A stretch of 64,000 nt of DNA from Deltaproteobacteria bacterium HGW-Deltaproteobacteria-2 (GTDB taxonomy: Bacteria; Desulfobacterota; Syntrophia; Syntrophales; Smithellaceae), in assembly GCA_002840505.1 (NCBI GenBank), contig PHBC01000003.1, positions 199,789 through 263,788 on the forward strand. The letters run 5' to 3'. Shown piece after piece: positions 18,273 to 26,790 of this stretch. Both the position numbers and the translations under genes were made by a program. The notes under the pieces are model-generated. The model was not told the origin of the DNA. It did no database searches and saw only the letters and a list, made by a program, of their open reading frames with translations. Numbering within the stretch: position 1 is the stretch's first letter; the number at the start of each line of letters is the position of its first letter.

Positions 18273-19429
18273 AAAAAGTTTTTATTTTTTTTCTGTGCAT
18301 AGGCCTGTCTTTTTTTTCGGCCTGGGATTCCGGAGCCAATCTTTTAATTATTCCCGTAACTAATTTTAATTCGTCGGATATATCCAGCGTATTACCTGCG
18401 GGATGGAGTTTGGATAAAAAAACAGGCAAACCTCTTATGAGAATAAAAAAAGAGGATAACGCGTTTTACCTTAATATGATTTCTTCCGGCGATTCATCTT
18501 TCGGTGTGCGCAAAGAATTCAAGGTGGATGTTAAAAAATTCCCAATATTGTGTTGGCGCTGGAAAGTACACAAATTGCCCCGGAGTGGAGACGTCCGCAA
18601 GGCATCCACTGATGATCAGGCCGTGCAAGTTTTAGTCGCATTTAAAGCAACCGGATTCCCGGCAATGACCCATACGCCGGTAATCGGCTATATCTGGGAT
18701 TGCGAAGCTCCCAAAGGATGGAGCGGTCGCAGCCCGCAGTTTGGCGGTGATAAATTAAGGTATATTGTTTTAAGAAACAGAACTGATCAAACCGGTCAGT
18801 GGTACACGGAACGGCGCAATTTATATAAGGATTATAAAAAGCTCTTCGGTGATATTAAAGGAGGCGAGCCACAGGGATTAACAACCGGACTGCAGATTCA
18901 TATTAACTCCCAGCACACAAAAAGTCCGGCCGAAAGCGAAATCGGCGAAATATATTTCAGCGACGCCCCCTCTGATATCGCCTTGGCTGAATCCGTAAGA
19001 GAAGTAAAGCAGACGCAGGATGCGAAGATTTCCGCCGTAAAGCCACCTCCTCCTCCCAGAATTTCCGCTGTTAAAAAACAGCCTTCAGCCGATTGTCTCA
19101 GTATAAGCATCGAATTTAATTCCGACTCGGCTGATGTTGGTGATAGTTATAATGATGAAATGCAGGATATCGTTGAATATCTAATTAAGAATCCAAAGGC
19201 CATACTTACAATAATTGGTCATACGGACAACACCGGCACAACTCAGCAAAATCTTATTCTATCAAAAAAGCGCGCCGAAAGCGTAAAGGATTATCTTGTG
19301 GATAATTTTAACATTGACCAACAACGTCTAAAAACACAGGGAGTCGGTTCCGCCAAACCTGTGGCAGATAATGATACTGAAGAAGGCCGTAAAAATAACA
19401 GACGTGTTACGATTAATGACTGCCCTTGA
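18269..19429 (+). CDS. DUF3047 domain fused to OmpA-like peptidoglycan-binding domain
   Basis: The 386-residue exported protein has a signal peptide (about 1-23). A DUF3047-type domain covers about 30-235, with features including FPILCWRWKVHKLP and VLVAFKA. A Pro-rich linker around 250-270 is followed by an OmpA C-terminal domain (about 275-386; IIGHTDNTGTTQQNLILSKKRA and GVGSAKPVADNDTEEGRKNNRR). The OmpA unit predicts anchoring to peptidoglycan. DUF3047 function is unknown, and I know it mostly as a stand-alone periplasmic protein, so the fusion is noteworthy. Its start overlaps pyrE by four bases. Confidence 0.8.
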   Translation: MKKVFIFFLCIGLSFFSAWDSGANLLIIPVTNFNSSDISSVLPAGWSLDKKTGKPLMRIKKEDNAFYLNMISSGDSSFGVRKEFKVDVKKFPILCWRWKVHKLPRSGDVRKASTDDQAVQVLVAFKATGFPAMTHTPVIGYIWDCEAPKGWSGRSPQFGGDKLRYIVLRNRTDQTGQWYTERRNLYKDYKKLFGDIKGGEPQGLTTGLQIHINSQHTKSPAESEIGEIYFSDAPSDIALAESVREVKQTQDAKISAVKPPPPPRISAVKKQPSADCLSISIEFNSDSADVGDSYNDEMQDIVEYLIKNPKAILTIIGHTDNTGTTQQNLILSKKRAESVKDYLVDNFNIDQQRLKTQGVGSAKPVADNDTEEGRKNNRRVTINDCP

Positions 19430-19514
19430 CCGATCATTGACAGATTGTCTTTATTGTTTTATATTTCAACATAATTAATGGTTCTTCTTTTGTAAATATG
19501 CATTGGATAAACAT

Positions 19515-19913
19515 ATGAAAAATAAAATACATTATTTAATCTTTTTAATCTTATTTCTTTTGGCCGGATGTAATGCCGCTATAAACATGAACGGCAAGAT
19601 TGTCGGTGTTAATTCCGGAAGATTCCTATACCAGAACGGCAATCTTATCAGCAATTACCACGCTAATATTGATTTAGTGTGGAAGGCCTGTGAAAAATCA
19701 GTAACTGAATTAAAGGCTGTGAATATTCAAAAAGAACGTAAAATTTCCACTGGTATGATTAAAGCTAAAATCCAAGATGAAAAAATAACCATAAAAGTAG
19801 AATATCTGGAAAGAAACTTGACCTCTGTCTCCGTATTTGTGGGAATGGTCGGCAATAACATGGCTTCCCGCCTTATCCATGACAAGATAATCGGCAACAT
19901 AGCGGAACACTAA
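19515..19913 (+). CDS. DUF3568-like lipoprotein
   Basis: The 132-residue product has a lipoprotein signal ending in LLAGC (Cys about 18) and a small alpha/beta domain. This resembles DUF3568 proteins (NIDLVWKACEKSV, then a GMIKAKIQDEKITIKV-like strand). I chose the ATG at 19,515 because it gives a standard signal peptide; a TTG four codons upstream (19,503) is possible. Function is unknown. It is followed 11 bases later by a transporter. Confidence 0.7.
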   Translation: MKNKIHYLIFLILFLLAGCNAAINMNGKIVGVNSGRFLYQNGNLISNYHANIDLVWKACEKSVTELKAVNIQKERKISTGMIKAKIQDEKITIKVEYLERNLTSVSVFVGMVGNNMASRLIHDKIIGNIAEH

Positions 19914-19924
19914 TCTATAAATTC

Positions 19925-21094
19925 ATGACAGAAAACCCCAGAGACGAAAGCAAAGGATCTATTCGCGTATTTGCGTGGGCTTCTTTTTTAAATGATTTGG
20001 GCTCGGATATGATTTATCCTGTTTGGCCTTTGTTTGTAACTTCTGTTATGGGCGCAAACATGGCCATGCTGGGATTAATTGACGGTTTGGGCGAAGCTTT
20101 TGTTTCCATCTCCAAAGCTATATCCGGATATATTTCCGACAGAATCAGAAAAAGAAAATTTTTTATCTGGTCCGGTTATATTTTGGGCTCAGTATCGAGG
20201 TTTGGTTACGCGCTCGCTCCCGTGTGGCAATGGCTGATTCCCCTGAAAATATTAGATCGTTCCGGGAAAATACGTTCCGCTCCTCGTGACGCGCTAGTTG
20301 CAGATATTTCCAATGATCAAAACCGCGGCGGCAATTTCGGCTTAATGAAAGCCATGGATAATTTAGGAGCGGTTTGCGGTATTGTTGTCTGCCTTCTGCT
20401 TTTTGAACATATCGGTTTTACCAATCTCTTTCTCATTGCAGCCCTGCCCTCTCTTATCAGCGCGTTTCTTATCTACAAATACATAAAAGAAGTCAAAACT
20501 TCAGATAAAAAACTATTTGCAGCCTTTACTCTGAAAGATTTGGATTTCAACTTTAAACTATTTCTTGTTCTGAACTCCATTTTTACATTGGGAGCATTTA
20601 GCTACTCTTTTCTGCTTATTTTTGCCGGTAAAAGTGGCTTTAAAGCAACTTATCTGCCCGTCTTCTATCTTATAATTACCGTAACGGCGGCGATTTTTTC
20701 TCTGCCTATGGGGAAACTATCGGACAAAATAGGAAGAAAAAAACTGATGTATTTAGCTTTTATTTTGTGGGCGGCAATTTGCAGTGGTTTTATTTTATCG
20801 ACCAACGCTATCGTTGTTGTCGCCGTTTTTGTGCTTTACGGTTTGCATAAGGCGGCGCTGGAAACCGTGCAAAAAACTTATACCTCGGAACTTTGTCCCG
20901 ATTGTTTCCGGGCAACCGGTTTGGGAGTATTTCAAATGGCGATTGGCATTTGCGCTCTGCCGGCGTCATTGATTGCCGGTTTTCTCTGGGAGAAGATTAA
21001 TATGCAGGCACCTTTTTACTTATCTCTTACTTTGGCTCTCGCGGCCTGTTTTATGCTTTTCTTTGTAAAAGAAAGTAATTGTAAAGAAATATAA
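19925..21094 (+). CDS. MFS transporter
   Basis: A 389-residue major facilitator with about 12 hydrophobic segments. The loop 2-3 signature appears as GYISDRIRKRKFF, and the equivalent second-half loop as GKLSDKIGRKKLMY. DRSGKIRSAPRDALVADIS after the fourth helix is characteristic of one bacterial MFS subgroup of unknown substrate. Direction of transport and cargo cannot be told. It converges on the leftward methyltransferase gene with only 13 bases between stop codons. Confidence 0.85.
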   Translation: MTENPRDESKGSIRVFAWASFLNDLGSDMIYPVWPLFVTSVMGANMAMLGLIDGLGEAFVSISKAISGYISDRIRKRKFFIWSGYILGSVSRFGYALAPVWQWLIPLKILDRSGKIRSAPRDALVADISNDQNRGGNFGLMKAMDNLGAVCGIVVCLLLFEHIGFTNLFLIAALPSLISAFLIYKYIKEVKTSDKKLFAAFTLKDLDFNFKLFLVLNSIFTLGAFSYSFLLIFAGKSGFKATYLPVFYLIITVTAAIFSLPMGKLSDKIGRKKLMYLAFILWAAICSGFILSTNAIVVVAVFVLYGLHKAALETVQKTYTSELCPDCFRATGLGVFQMAIGICALPASLIAGFLWEKINMQAPFYLSLTLALAACFMLFFVKESNCKEI

Positions 21095-21107
21095 AATAAG
21101 CGCTTAA

Positions 21108-22298
21108 TTATTTTTTAACCAGCAGCAAACCTTTAAGATAGCGGCCTTCCGGATGTCCCAACAAAACCGGGTGATCCGGTCCCGCTTCCAATCTGGCCAA
21201 TAGTTGCAGATCCGTTCCGGCATCCCGCGCCGCTCCCAGAACAATCTTATAAAAAAGATCTTCTTCAATAAAATTGGAGCAAGAAAAAGTAGCTAAAATA
21301 CCGCCCGTTGTAAGATGCTTGATCGCCTGCATGTTAATTTCTTTATAGCCTCGCGTGGCTTTAGCTACATCTCTTTTATTTTTGGCAAATGCCGGAGGAT
21401 CAAGAATAATCATATTGAAGTTTTCCTGCGTATTGCGCAAATAAATAAAAACATCAGCCTCTATTACCGGATGGTTTTCAGGGGAAAACCAGTTGAGATG
21501 TAAATTCTTTCTGGCGGCGATACAGGCCGGTTTGGATATATCAAGAGAAACGACCCGTTTTGCTCCGCCTTCAGCGCAATAAACAGAAAAAGCCGCCGTG
21601 TAACAAAAACAATTCAACACATTCATTTCGAGACTCAAAGCTCCCAACTTTTCTCTGTTGACTCGCTGGTCAAGGAAAAATCCTGTTTTTTGGCCGGAAA
21701 CAACATCAACTTCAAACTTCAGGCCGTTTTCCATTATCTCCACAGAATCGTTTTTATTTTCTCCGAATATAACACCATTCCTGCTTTCCAGCCCTTCCAA
21801 CACGCGGGACCGGCTGTCGCTTTGTTCATAAATCCGTATTGGTTTTAACTGGGAAAGAAGAGCGTTCAAAACGTGATTTTTCTGTTTTTCCATTCCGGCT
21901 GTAGCGATAGAAAGAACCAATGTTGAATTATAAACATCGACAATTAGTCCGGGGAATCCATCACCTTCGGCATTAATCAGACGATAAGCGTTTGTATGCT
22001 CGCCAATAATTTTTTGCCTTAATTTGTATGCGGCATGGAGACGTGACTGCCAGAAATATTGAGAAATATTTTCTTCACATTTATTGGTTAATAAACGAAA
22101 GGCAATATCGGTCAATGGATTATAAAATCCCAGCGCCAGATGGTTACCCGCTGAATCTTTAGCCAAGACAATATCGCCCGCGGCCGGGTTTCCATTAATC
22201 GCGGCAATCGCGCCGGAAAATATCCAGGGATGACCGCGCAGCAAAGACACTTCCCGCCCCTTTTTCAGAATTATTTCCGGATACATTATCGTTGACAT
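21108..22298 (-). CDS. class I rRNA (cytosine-C5) methyltransferase, RlmI-like
   Basis: The 396-residue protein has an N-terminal PUA-type RNA-binding domain (LLRGHPWIFSGAI, about 15-90). A linker strand region and a SAM-dependent Rossmann domain follow (VLNCFCYTAAFSVYCAEGGA, then LDISKPACIAARKN). The catalytic region is DPPAFAKNKRDVAKATRGYKEIN, with a later FSCSN. RlmI methylates C1962 of E. coli 23S rRNA. I chose the ATG at 22,298 rather than upstream starts, because longer forms would run into the divergent manC gene. Residue Met5 (22,286) is an alternative. Confidence 0.88.
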   Translation of the reverse strand: MSTIMYPEIILKKGREVSLLRGHPWIFSGAIAAINGNPAAGDIVLAKDSAGNHLALGFYNPLTDIAFRLLTNKCEENISQYFWQSRLHAAYKLRQKIIGEHTNAYRLINAEGDGFPGLIVDVYNSTLVLSIATAGMEKQKNHVLNALLSQLKPIRIYEQSDSRSRVLEGLESRNGVIFGENKNDSVEIMENGLKFEVDVVSGQKTGFFLDQRVNREKLGALSLEMNVLNCFCYTAAFSVYCAEGGAKRVVSLDISKPACIAARKNLHLNWFSPENHPVIEADVFIYLRNTQENFNMIILDPPAFAKNKRDVAKATRGYKEINMQAIKHLTTGGILATFSCSNFIEEDLFYKIVLGAARDAGTDLQLLARLEAGPDHPVLLGHPEGRYLKGLLLVKK

Positions 22299-22400
22299 GG
22301 TGTCTAAATATCTTTTCCCGCTTGAAATTGCAAGACACTTTATATTATAAAACACTCGCCGTGAGCATTCGAATACCAAAAAGTTAAAGGAGTGTAAAAA

Positions 22401-23477
22401 ATGTACGCAGTAATAATGGCCGGTGGACGGGGTACAAGATTCTGGCCCCGCAGCAGAGAGAAAAAGCCTAAACATTTATTGGATATAATAAGCGAAAAAA
22501 CTATTATTCAGGAAACCATGGACCGGATCAAACCGCTAATCACTCCTGACAATATTTTGGTAGTAACTGGAAAAAAACACGCCCGCGCTCTGATTAAACA
22601 GCTTCCAGAAATCCCCCTTAAAAATATAATAATCGAACCGGAAGGGAAAAACACAGCCGCCTGTATTGGACTCGCTGCCTTGCATATTCAAAAAAGAATA
22701 CCCGATGAAATTATGGTAGTCCTGCCTTCCGATCACGCCATCGCCGATGAGCAGGAATTTAACGCCGTCATCGGCGCAGCAGCAAAAGTTGCCGCGCGGG
22801 AAGAAGGACTGGTAACAATAGGCATCAAACCTTCCAGCGTTCAAACAGGATTCGGCTATATTGAACAAGCGGATTCATTTCAGACGATAGATGGTAAAGA
22901 AGTTTTTCGTGTGAAATCCATTCGCGAAAAACCTGATTTCCAGCAGGCGCAAACATATATTCAAAACGGGAATTTTTACTGGAACAGCGGTATGTTTATC
23001 TGGAAGGCTTCGACCATATTAAAAGAAATCAGACGCTGGCTACCCGATTTATACGCAGGACTGATGAAGATTGATGAAGCGCTCGGCTTGCCTGACGAAG
23101 CGTTAATCGTGCCTCGTGTTTACAAGAAGCTTAAATCCATTTCGATTGACTACGGTGTCATGGAAAAAGCCGATAACGTTTTCGTGCTGCGAGGAGATTT
23201 CGGCTGGAGTGATGTAGGAAGCTGGGACGCACTTTGGGAAATATCGGTAAAAGACCCTAAAGGAAATGTTTTGGCCGGCAAAGGCAATGTTATCTATGAA
23301 GATACTGAAGGCTCTCTTGTTTACAGTCCGCAAAAGCTTGTCGCCCTCGTTGGAATAAAAGATTTAATAATAGTTGAAACAAAAGACGCTTTACTTATTT
23401 GTAAAAAAGGTTGCTCGCAAAATGTGAAAAAAGTAGTCGACGCACTGGAAGAAAAAAAGTTAAAAAAATACTTATAA
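22401..23477 (+). CDS. manC: mannose-1-phosphate guanylyltransferase
   Basis: Makes GDP-mannose from Man-1-P and GTP, feeding surface polysaccharide synthesis. The 358 residues contain only the nucleotidyltransferase part: MAGGRGTRFWPRSREKKPKH at residues 6-25, VLPSDHAI, FGYIEQ and FGWSDVGSWDALWE. The phosphomannose isomerase domain of ~470-residue bifunctional ManC is absent. AAAGGAGTG precedes the ATG. It is divergent from the RlmI-like gene. A palindromic repeat starts at the base after its stop codon. Confidence 0.92.
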   Translation: MYAVIMAGGRGTRFWPRSREKKPKHLLDIISEKTIIQETMDRIKPLITPDNILVVTGKKHARALIKQLPEIPLKNIIIEPEGKNTAACIGLAALHIQKRIPDEIMVVLPSDHAIADEQEFNAVIGAAAKVAAREEGLVTIGIKPSSVQTGFGYIEQADSFQTIDGKEVFRVKSIREKPDFQQAQTYIQNGNFYWNSGMFIWKASTILKEIRRWLPDLYAGLMKIDEALGLPDEALIVPRVYKKLKSISIDYGVMEKADNVFVLRGDFGWSDVGSWDALWEISVKDPKGNVLAGKGNVIYEDTEGSLVYSPQKLVALVGIKDLIIVETKDALLICKKGCSQNVKKVVDALEEKKLKKYL

Positions 23478-23616
23478 TACCAATTGATACCATTTCGATT
23501 TCAAAGGATAACGCGGCGGCAAGGAGGAGGATCCGCAGGCGTATTACTAATACGCTGAGGCAGCTGATCCCGATAAATCGGGACCAACAAAGTTAGCCAA
23601 AGAAAGCGAATTGGTA
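23478..23616. repeat. 139-bp palindromic repeat unit
   Basis: The unit begins immediately after the manC stop. It is framed by TACCAATT (23478-23485) and AATTGGTA (23609-23616). Inside are GCGTATTA-C-TAATACGC (23539-23555) and TCCCGAT-AA-ATCGGGA (23568-23583), plus the GC-rich GGAGGAGGATCCGCAGGCG stretch. It lies between two convergent genes and ends six bases before the stop of the leftward selenoprotein gene. It has no coding capacity and looks like a dispersed MITE/REP-like element. No second copy was found in the window. Confidence 0.65.
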
Positions 23617-23621
23617 TGGTA

Positions 23622-23918
23622 TCATTTCAAGTATACCGGCCCCCCCGTGACAAAAAATTTTCCTTTTTTGAGCTCATCGATAATCATGTTCAGGGTAGTT
23701 TTTTCATCATCAAAGGTAATGATCAATAGATCATTTTCCTTGTTTTCGTGTTTTTTCACGCCATCAATTTGTTTCAGGATGGAACTCATCCTGGCTTTGG
23801 TGTTTCAAGCGGAGCACCCGGGTATGTTTAATTGCACAACTCTTTCCTTAGCCAGAGCAACACTACCAAAACACACTAATAAAATGCATGTTAAAAATAC
23901 ACCTAATATTCTTTTCAT
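23622..23918 (-). CDS. MerP/HMA-like selenoprotein with in-frame UGA
   Basis: Reading leftward from ATG at 23,918 gives 98 codons with one in-frame TGA at codon 38 (23,805-23,807), ending at TGA 23,622. Residues 1-23 form a signal peptide ending in ALA. Residues 26-92 match the heavy-metal-associated beta-alpha-beta-beta-alpha-beta fold: RVVQLNIPGC, then Ser-Ala-UGA, a helix SSILKQIDGVKK, a LLIITFDDEKTT strand and a second helix. The family metal motif is CxxC; here it reads Cys35-Ser-Ala-Sec38. A perfect 7-bp hairpin follows the UGA, and coding character continues for 60 residues after it. The tRNA-Sec gene is in the same window. GGGGTGA precedes the ATG. It would be a periplasmic metal- or redox-active protein; the exact role is unknown. 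The alternative is a recent nonsense mutation. Confidence 0.8.
23775..23793 (-). promoter_or_regulatory. bSECIS-like hairpin
   Basis: In the mRNA, CAGGAUG pairs perfectly with CAUCCUG around the loop AGUUC, starting 11 bases after the UGA, so the apical loop begins 18 bases from it. Known bacterial SECIS elements have a short apical loop carrying an early G about 16-37 bases downstream of UGA, on a stem of several base pairs. All these are met. It lies within the reading frame, as bacterial elements do. Confidence 0.75.
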
Positions 23919-23948
23919 TTTTCACCCCATGCTTGTTTCTATTTTTTT

Positions 23949-23978
23949 ATAATAACTCCAAACAACTCCCATAATCAA
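23949..23978 (-). promoter_or_regulatory. promoter of the selenoprotein gene
   Basis: Reading leftward, TTGATT (23973-23978) and TATTAT (23949-23954) are separated by 18 bases, about 30 bases before the ATG. A divergent TTGACA at 23,992-23,997 may serve maf, though its -10 is poor. Confidence 0.5.
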
Positions 23979-24056
23979 ATAGAATTTACATTTGACAGAC
24001 AAAAATAAATTTGTGATAGAAAGAAAAAATTATTTCAAAGTAAACAGTAAATAACT

Positions 24057-24650
24057 ATGCCCATTATTTCAAGCGCACCTCTTATTCTAGCTTCGGCTTC
24101 GCCGCGACGTAAGGAACTACTGCAGTCTATGGGATTGAAGTTTAAAATAATCCATCCCCGGATCAACGAAAATTACCTTGCAGGAGAAAGTCCGCGACAG
24201 CATGTAAAAAGACTCTCTAGTGATAAAGCTACTGTTATCGCTAATAAATATCCCGAGACATGGGTGCTGGGAGCCGATACAATTGTGGTTATTGACGGCC
24301 TTATTTTAGGAAAACCAAAGAACAAAAAACAGGCGCTAGGAATGCTCAGAAAACTAAGCGGACGCGAACATAAAGTTTTTACAGGTTTCACTATTGCTCA
24401 CGCAGCCTCCAGAATTTACCAAACAAAAGTTATTCAATCCACCGTGCTATTTAAGAAAATCAGCCCCAAAGAGATGAAATGGTATGTTTCTTGTGATGAA
24501 CCATACGACAAGGCCGGCGGATATGCAGTACAGGGAAAAGGCGCCTACTTCATACAATCAATTCGCGGTTCTTACACAAACGTGATCGGGCTGCCGCTTT
24601 GCGAAGTTTTGGAAGCATTTAAAAATCTCAAAGCACTCAATTTCCGTTAA
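24057..24650 (+). CDS. maf: Maf-like nucleoside triphosphate pyrophosphatase
   Basis: A 197-residue Maf/HAM1-fold enzyme that hydrolyses non-canonical or specific NTPs (dTTP/UTP in the YhdE class). Signatures are LILASASPRRKELLQSMG at residues 7-24, VLGADTIVVIDG, GREHKVFTGF and DEPYDKAGGYAVQGKGAYFI. The length is normal. It precedes yggS, with a long perfect hairpin between them, as part of a small housekeeping pair. Confidence 0.93.
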   Translation: MPIISSAPLILASASPRRKELLQSMGLKFKIIHPRINENYLAGESPRQHVKRLSSDKATVIANKYPETWVLGADTIVVIDGLILGKPKNKKQALGMLRKLSGREHKVFTGFTIAHAASRIYQTKVIQSTVLFKKISPKEMKWYVSCDEPYDKAGGYAVQGKGAYFIQSIRGSYTNVIGLPLCEVLEAFKNLKALNFR

Positions 24651-24654
24651 ACCC

Positions 24655-24681
24655 CTTTAGAAGGTCTTTGACCTTCTAAAG
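24655..24681 (+). other. 12-bp perfect inverted repeat between maf and yggS
   Basis: CTTTAGAAGGTC and GACCTTCTAAAG form a perfect stem around a TTT loop. No T-run follows, so it is not a standard terminator. It could stabilise mRNA ends, attenuate, or bind protein. Bases up to 24,719 carry nothing else recognisable. Confidence 0.5.
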
Positions 24682-24719
24682 GCAGGACTCAAAGGGAGCT
24701 TTCTAGCGAGATAAATTTT

Positions 24720-25412
24720 ATGGAAATGGACATTGCCGCCAATATAAGCACGATCAGGCAAAGGATAGCTGCCGCTGCAGCAAGATCTCAACGCGCGCCT
24801 GATTCCATTAAACTTTTAGCAGTAACTAAAACTGTTTCTCCCCTATACATCGGTAAAGCGATTGACGCGGGCATTTCTATGTTCGGAGAAAATTACGTCC
24901 AGGAAGCAAAAGAAAAAATCGCCGCTATAGAAAAGGGTGTTCAGTGGCACATGATTGGACATCTCCAAACCAACAAAGCGAAATATGCCGTCAAACTCTT
25001 CGACTATATTCATTCCGTTGACCGCATTGATCTGGCCCGGGAACTGGATAAAAAAGCCGGCTTGATCGGCCGTAAGATAAATATTCTGATTGAAGTCAAT
25101 GTAAGTGGTGAAAAAACAAAAGATGGCATTCCGGCCGATGAAGCTATTAACTTGATTAAGAATATCTCCCCGTCAGAGAATCTTTCTGTGCGGGGACTAA
25201 TGACAATGGCGCCCTTTTTAGCCAATCCGGAGGATGCCCGTCCATATTTTAGTGCTCTGAGAAATCTTCGCGACAATATAATTCGTGAAGGAATTACGGG
25301 TATTCATATGGAAGAACTTTCCATGGGTATGACTGATGACTTTGAAGTAGCTATTGAAGAAGGTGCAACAATTGTCCGCATCGGCAGGGCAATTTTCGGG
25401 AAACGAGGATAA
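24720..25412 (+). CDS. yggS: YggS family pyridoxal-phosphate homeostasis protein
   Basis: A 230-residue single-domain PLP-binding TIM barrel like YggS/PROSC, which buffers PLP and has no known catalytic activity. The PLP lysine is in [10 protein letters not shown] (about residue 36). Further signatures are [38 protein letters not shown] and [29 protein letters not shown]. Two ATG codons close together (24,720 and 24,726) are both possible starts. Confidence 0.93.
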   Translation: MEMDIAANISTIRQRIAAAAARSQRAPDSIKLLAVTKTVSPLYIGKAIDAGISMFGENYVQEAKEKIAAIEKGVQWHMIGHLQTNKAKYAVKLFDYIHSVDRIDLARELDKKAGLIGRKINILIEVNVSGEKTKDGIPADEAINLIKNISPSENLSVRGLMTMAPFLANPEDARPYFSALRNLRDNIIREGITGIHMEELSMGMTDDFEVAIEEGATIVRIGRAIFGKRG

Positions 25413-25436
25413 CTAATGATCGCTATTTTTCAGCAG

Positions 25437-26600
25437 TTAATGGTAACTTGCTTGATTAAGTCTATCTTTAAAATATTTTTTATGAACTTTTAAATAGGCA
25501 TCCACGACTGCTGCATCATATGCCACTCCTTTAAATCTGACGATTTCTGCAATAGCGGCATCAACACCCAGCGCCGGCCGGTAAGGACGATAGGAAGCCA
25601 TAGCATCAATAACATCCGCAACTCCTATAATGCGTGCTTCAAGTACAATCGCATCTCCCACTAAACCCCTTGGGTAACCTGAGCCGTCTATCCTTTCGTG
25701 GTGTTGAAAAATAATTTCTCCCACCGGATAAGGAAACTCAATATTTACAAGGATATCTCTGGCAACTTTACAATGCGTCTTGATAATTTCTCTTTCCAGA
25801 TCACTTAAAAGTCCGGGTTTTGTTAATATTTCTGTAGGCACTGATATTTTGCCGATATCATGGAGAGTGGCGGCAATATTGATAGCTGTAATTTGTTCTT
25901 CAGGCAATTGCATTTCTTTTGCAATCTCACAGGCAATTTTAGCGACTTGATCCTCATGTCCCGAAGTATATGGATCTCTTGTTTCAACTATTTTAGATAA
26001 TGTTTTAACTATGCCTTCTAAAATTATCTGCGATTTCTTGTAACTGTCCTTAAGCTTTTCAGCTTGAGCAAACAAATCAGATGTTTTCCTTCTGGCTCTA
26101 TCTTCAAGAGTTTTGTTTAACTCCAGCAATTCGGTATTTTTATGTTTGATCAATTCGATCAGACGTCTATTCTCGGCCAATATTTCCACTTTGGAAATCG
26201 ACTGTCTGATATGAAACAACAATTCTTCTTCATGCCATGGTTTTGTAAAATAAAGACTAACCTCTCCTTTATTAATGGCATCAATCACAGTGCCGGTATC
26301 GGCATAACCGGTCAAGAGTATACGAACGGCGTCCGGAAAAATATTTTTGGCCTGGGCAAAAAACTGCACACCGCTCATCAGCGGCATTCTTTGATCGGAT
26401 ATAATAAGGGAATAAGGGTTTTGAGCTGTTCGCAATTTATTCAGCGCTTCTGATCCGTTGCTCGCTGTATGAACTTCATAATCTTCATCGGCTAAAATAC
26501 GATGGAAAGCATTAAGGATAGCATCTTCATCGTCGACTACTAATATTGGATGTTTATGTTTCAAAGTTTTTGGCAGTTCTGAATCCTTTCTATCACACAA
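25437..26600 (-). CDS. response regulator with HD-GYP domain (RpfG-like)
   Basis: The 387-residue protein has a receiver domain (about 17-135, phosphoacceptor Asp69 in ISDQRMP), a coiled-coil linker (about 140-190) and an HD-GYP domain (about 195-375; TLHDIGKI, QHHERIDGSGYPRGL). The family hydrolyses cyclic-di-GMP. It is monocistronic; the cognate kinase is not adjacent. The first in-frame start is TTG at 26,600 with AGGA very close, so the exact start is uncertain. Its HD-GYP is clearly related to that at 13,800-14,350. Confidence 0.9.
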   Translation of the reverse strand: MCDRKDSELPKTLKHKHPILVVDDEDAILNAFHRILADEDYEVHTASNGSEALNKLRTAQNPYSLIISDQRMPLMSGVQFFAQAKNIFPDAVRILLTGYADTGTVIDAINKGEVSLYFTKPWHEEELLFHIRQSISKVEILAENRRLIELIKHKNTELLELNKTLEDRARRKTSDLFAQAEKLKDSYKKSQIILEGIVKTLSKIVETRDPYTSGHEDQVAKIACEIAKEMQLPEEQITAINIAATLHDIGKISVPTEILTKPGLLSDLEREIIKTHCKVARDILVNIEFPYPVGEIIFQHHERIDGSGYPRGLVGDAIVLEARIIGVADVIDAMASYRPYRPALGVDAAIAEIVRFKGVAYDAAVVDAYLKVHKKYFKDRLNQASYH

Positions 26601-26790
26601 TCCTGTACAATATTTTTAGAATATTATTTTTACCATATTCATTATTCATTAACAACTATAGCTGTGATTAATATGAATTTAATATCATTTTTATGATTAT
26701 GTCAAGACCTTATTCATTGAGGGATCATAGATTTATAGTTCAGGTAATATTCACTTGTAGATGTAGAATGAAGAAATATACAAAATTTTA

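Noticed and set aside
22299-22475. Longer N-terminus for the RlmI-like methyltransferase
   Set aside because: The extension would overlap the first codons of divergent manC, and the PUA domain begins right after the chosen start.
23805-23807. Plain nonsense mutation as explanation of the TGA
   Set aside because: It is kept as an alternative but judged less likely. The TGA sits precisely at the second metal-Cys position, a perfect hairpin follows at bSECIS distance, and the rest of the frame is intact.
23611-23952. Rightward ORF of 113 codons over the manC-maf gap
   Set aside because: It is the antisense shadow of the selenoprotein gene, which has signal peptide, fold pattern, ribosome site and promoter.
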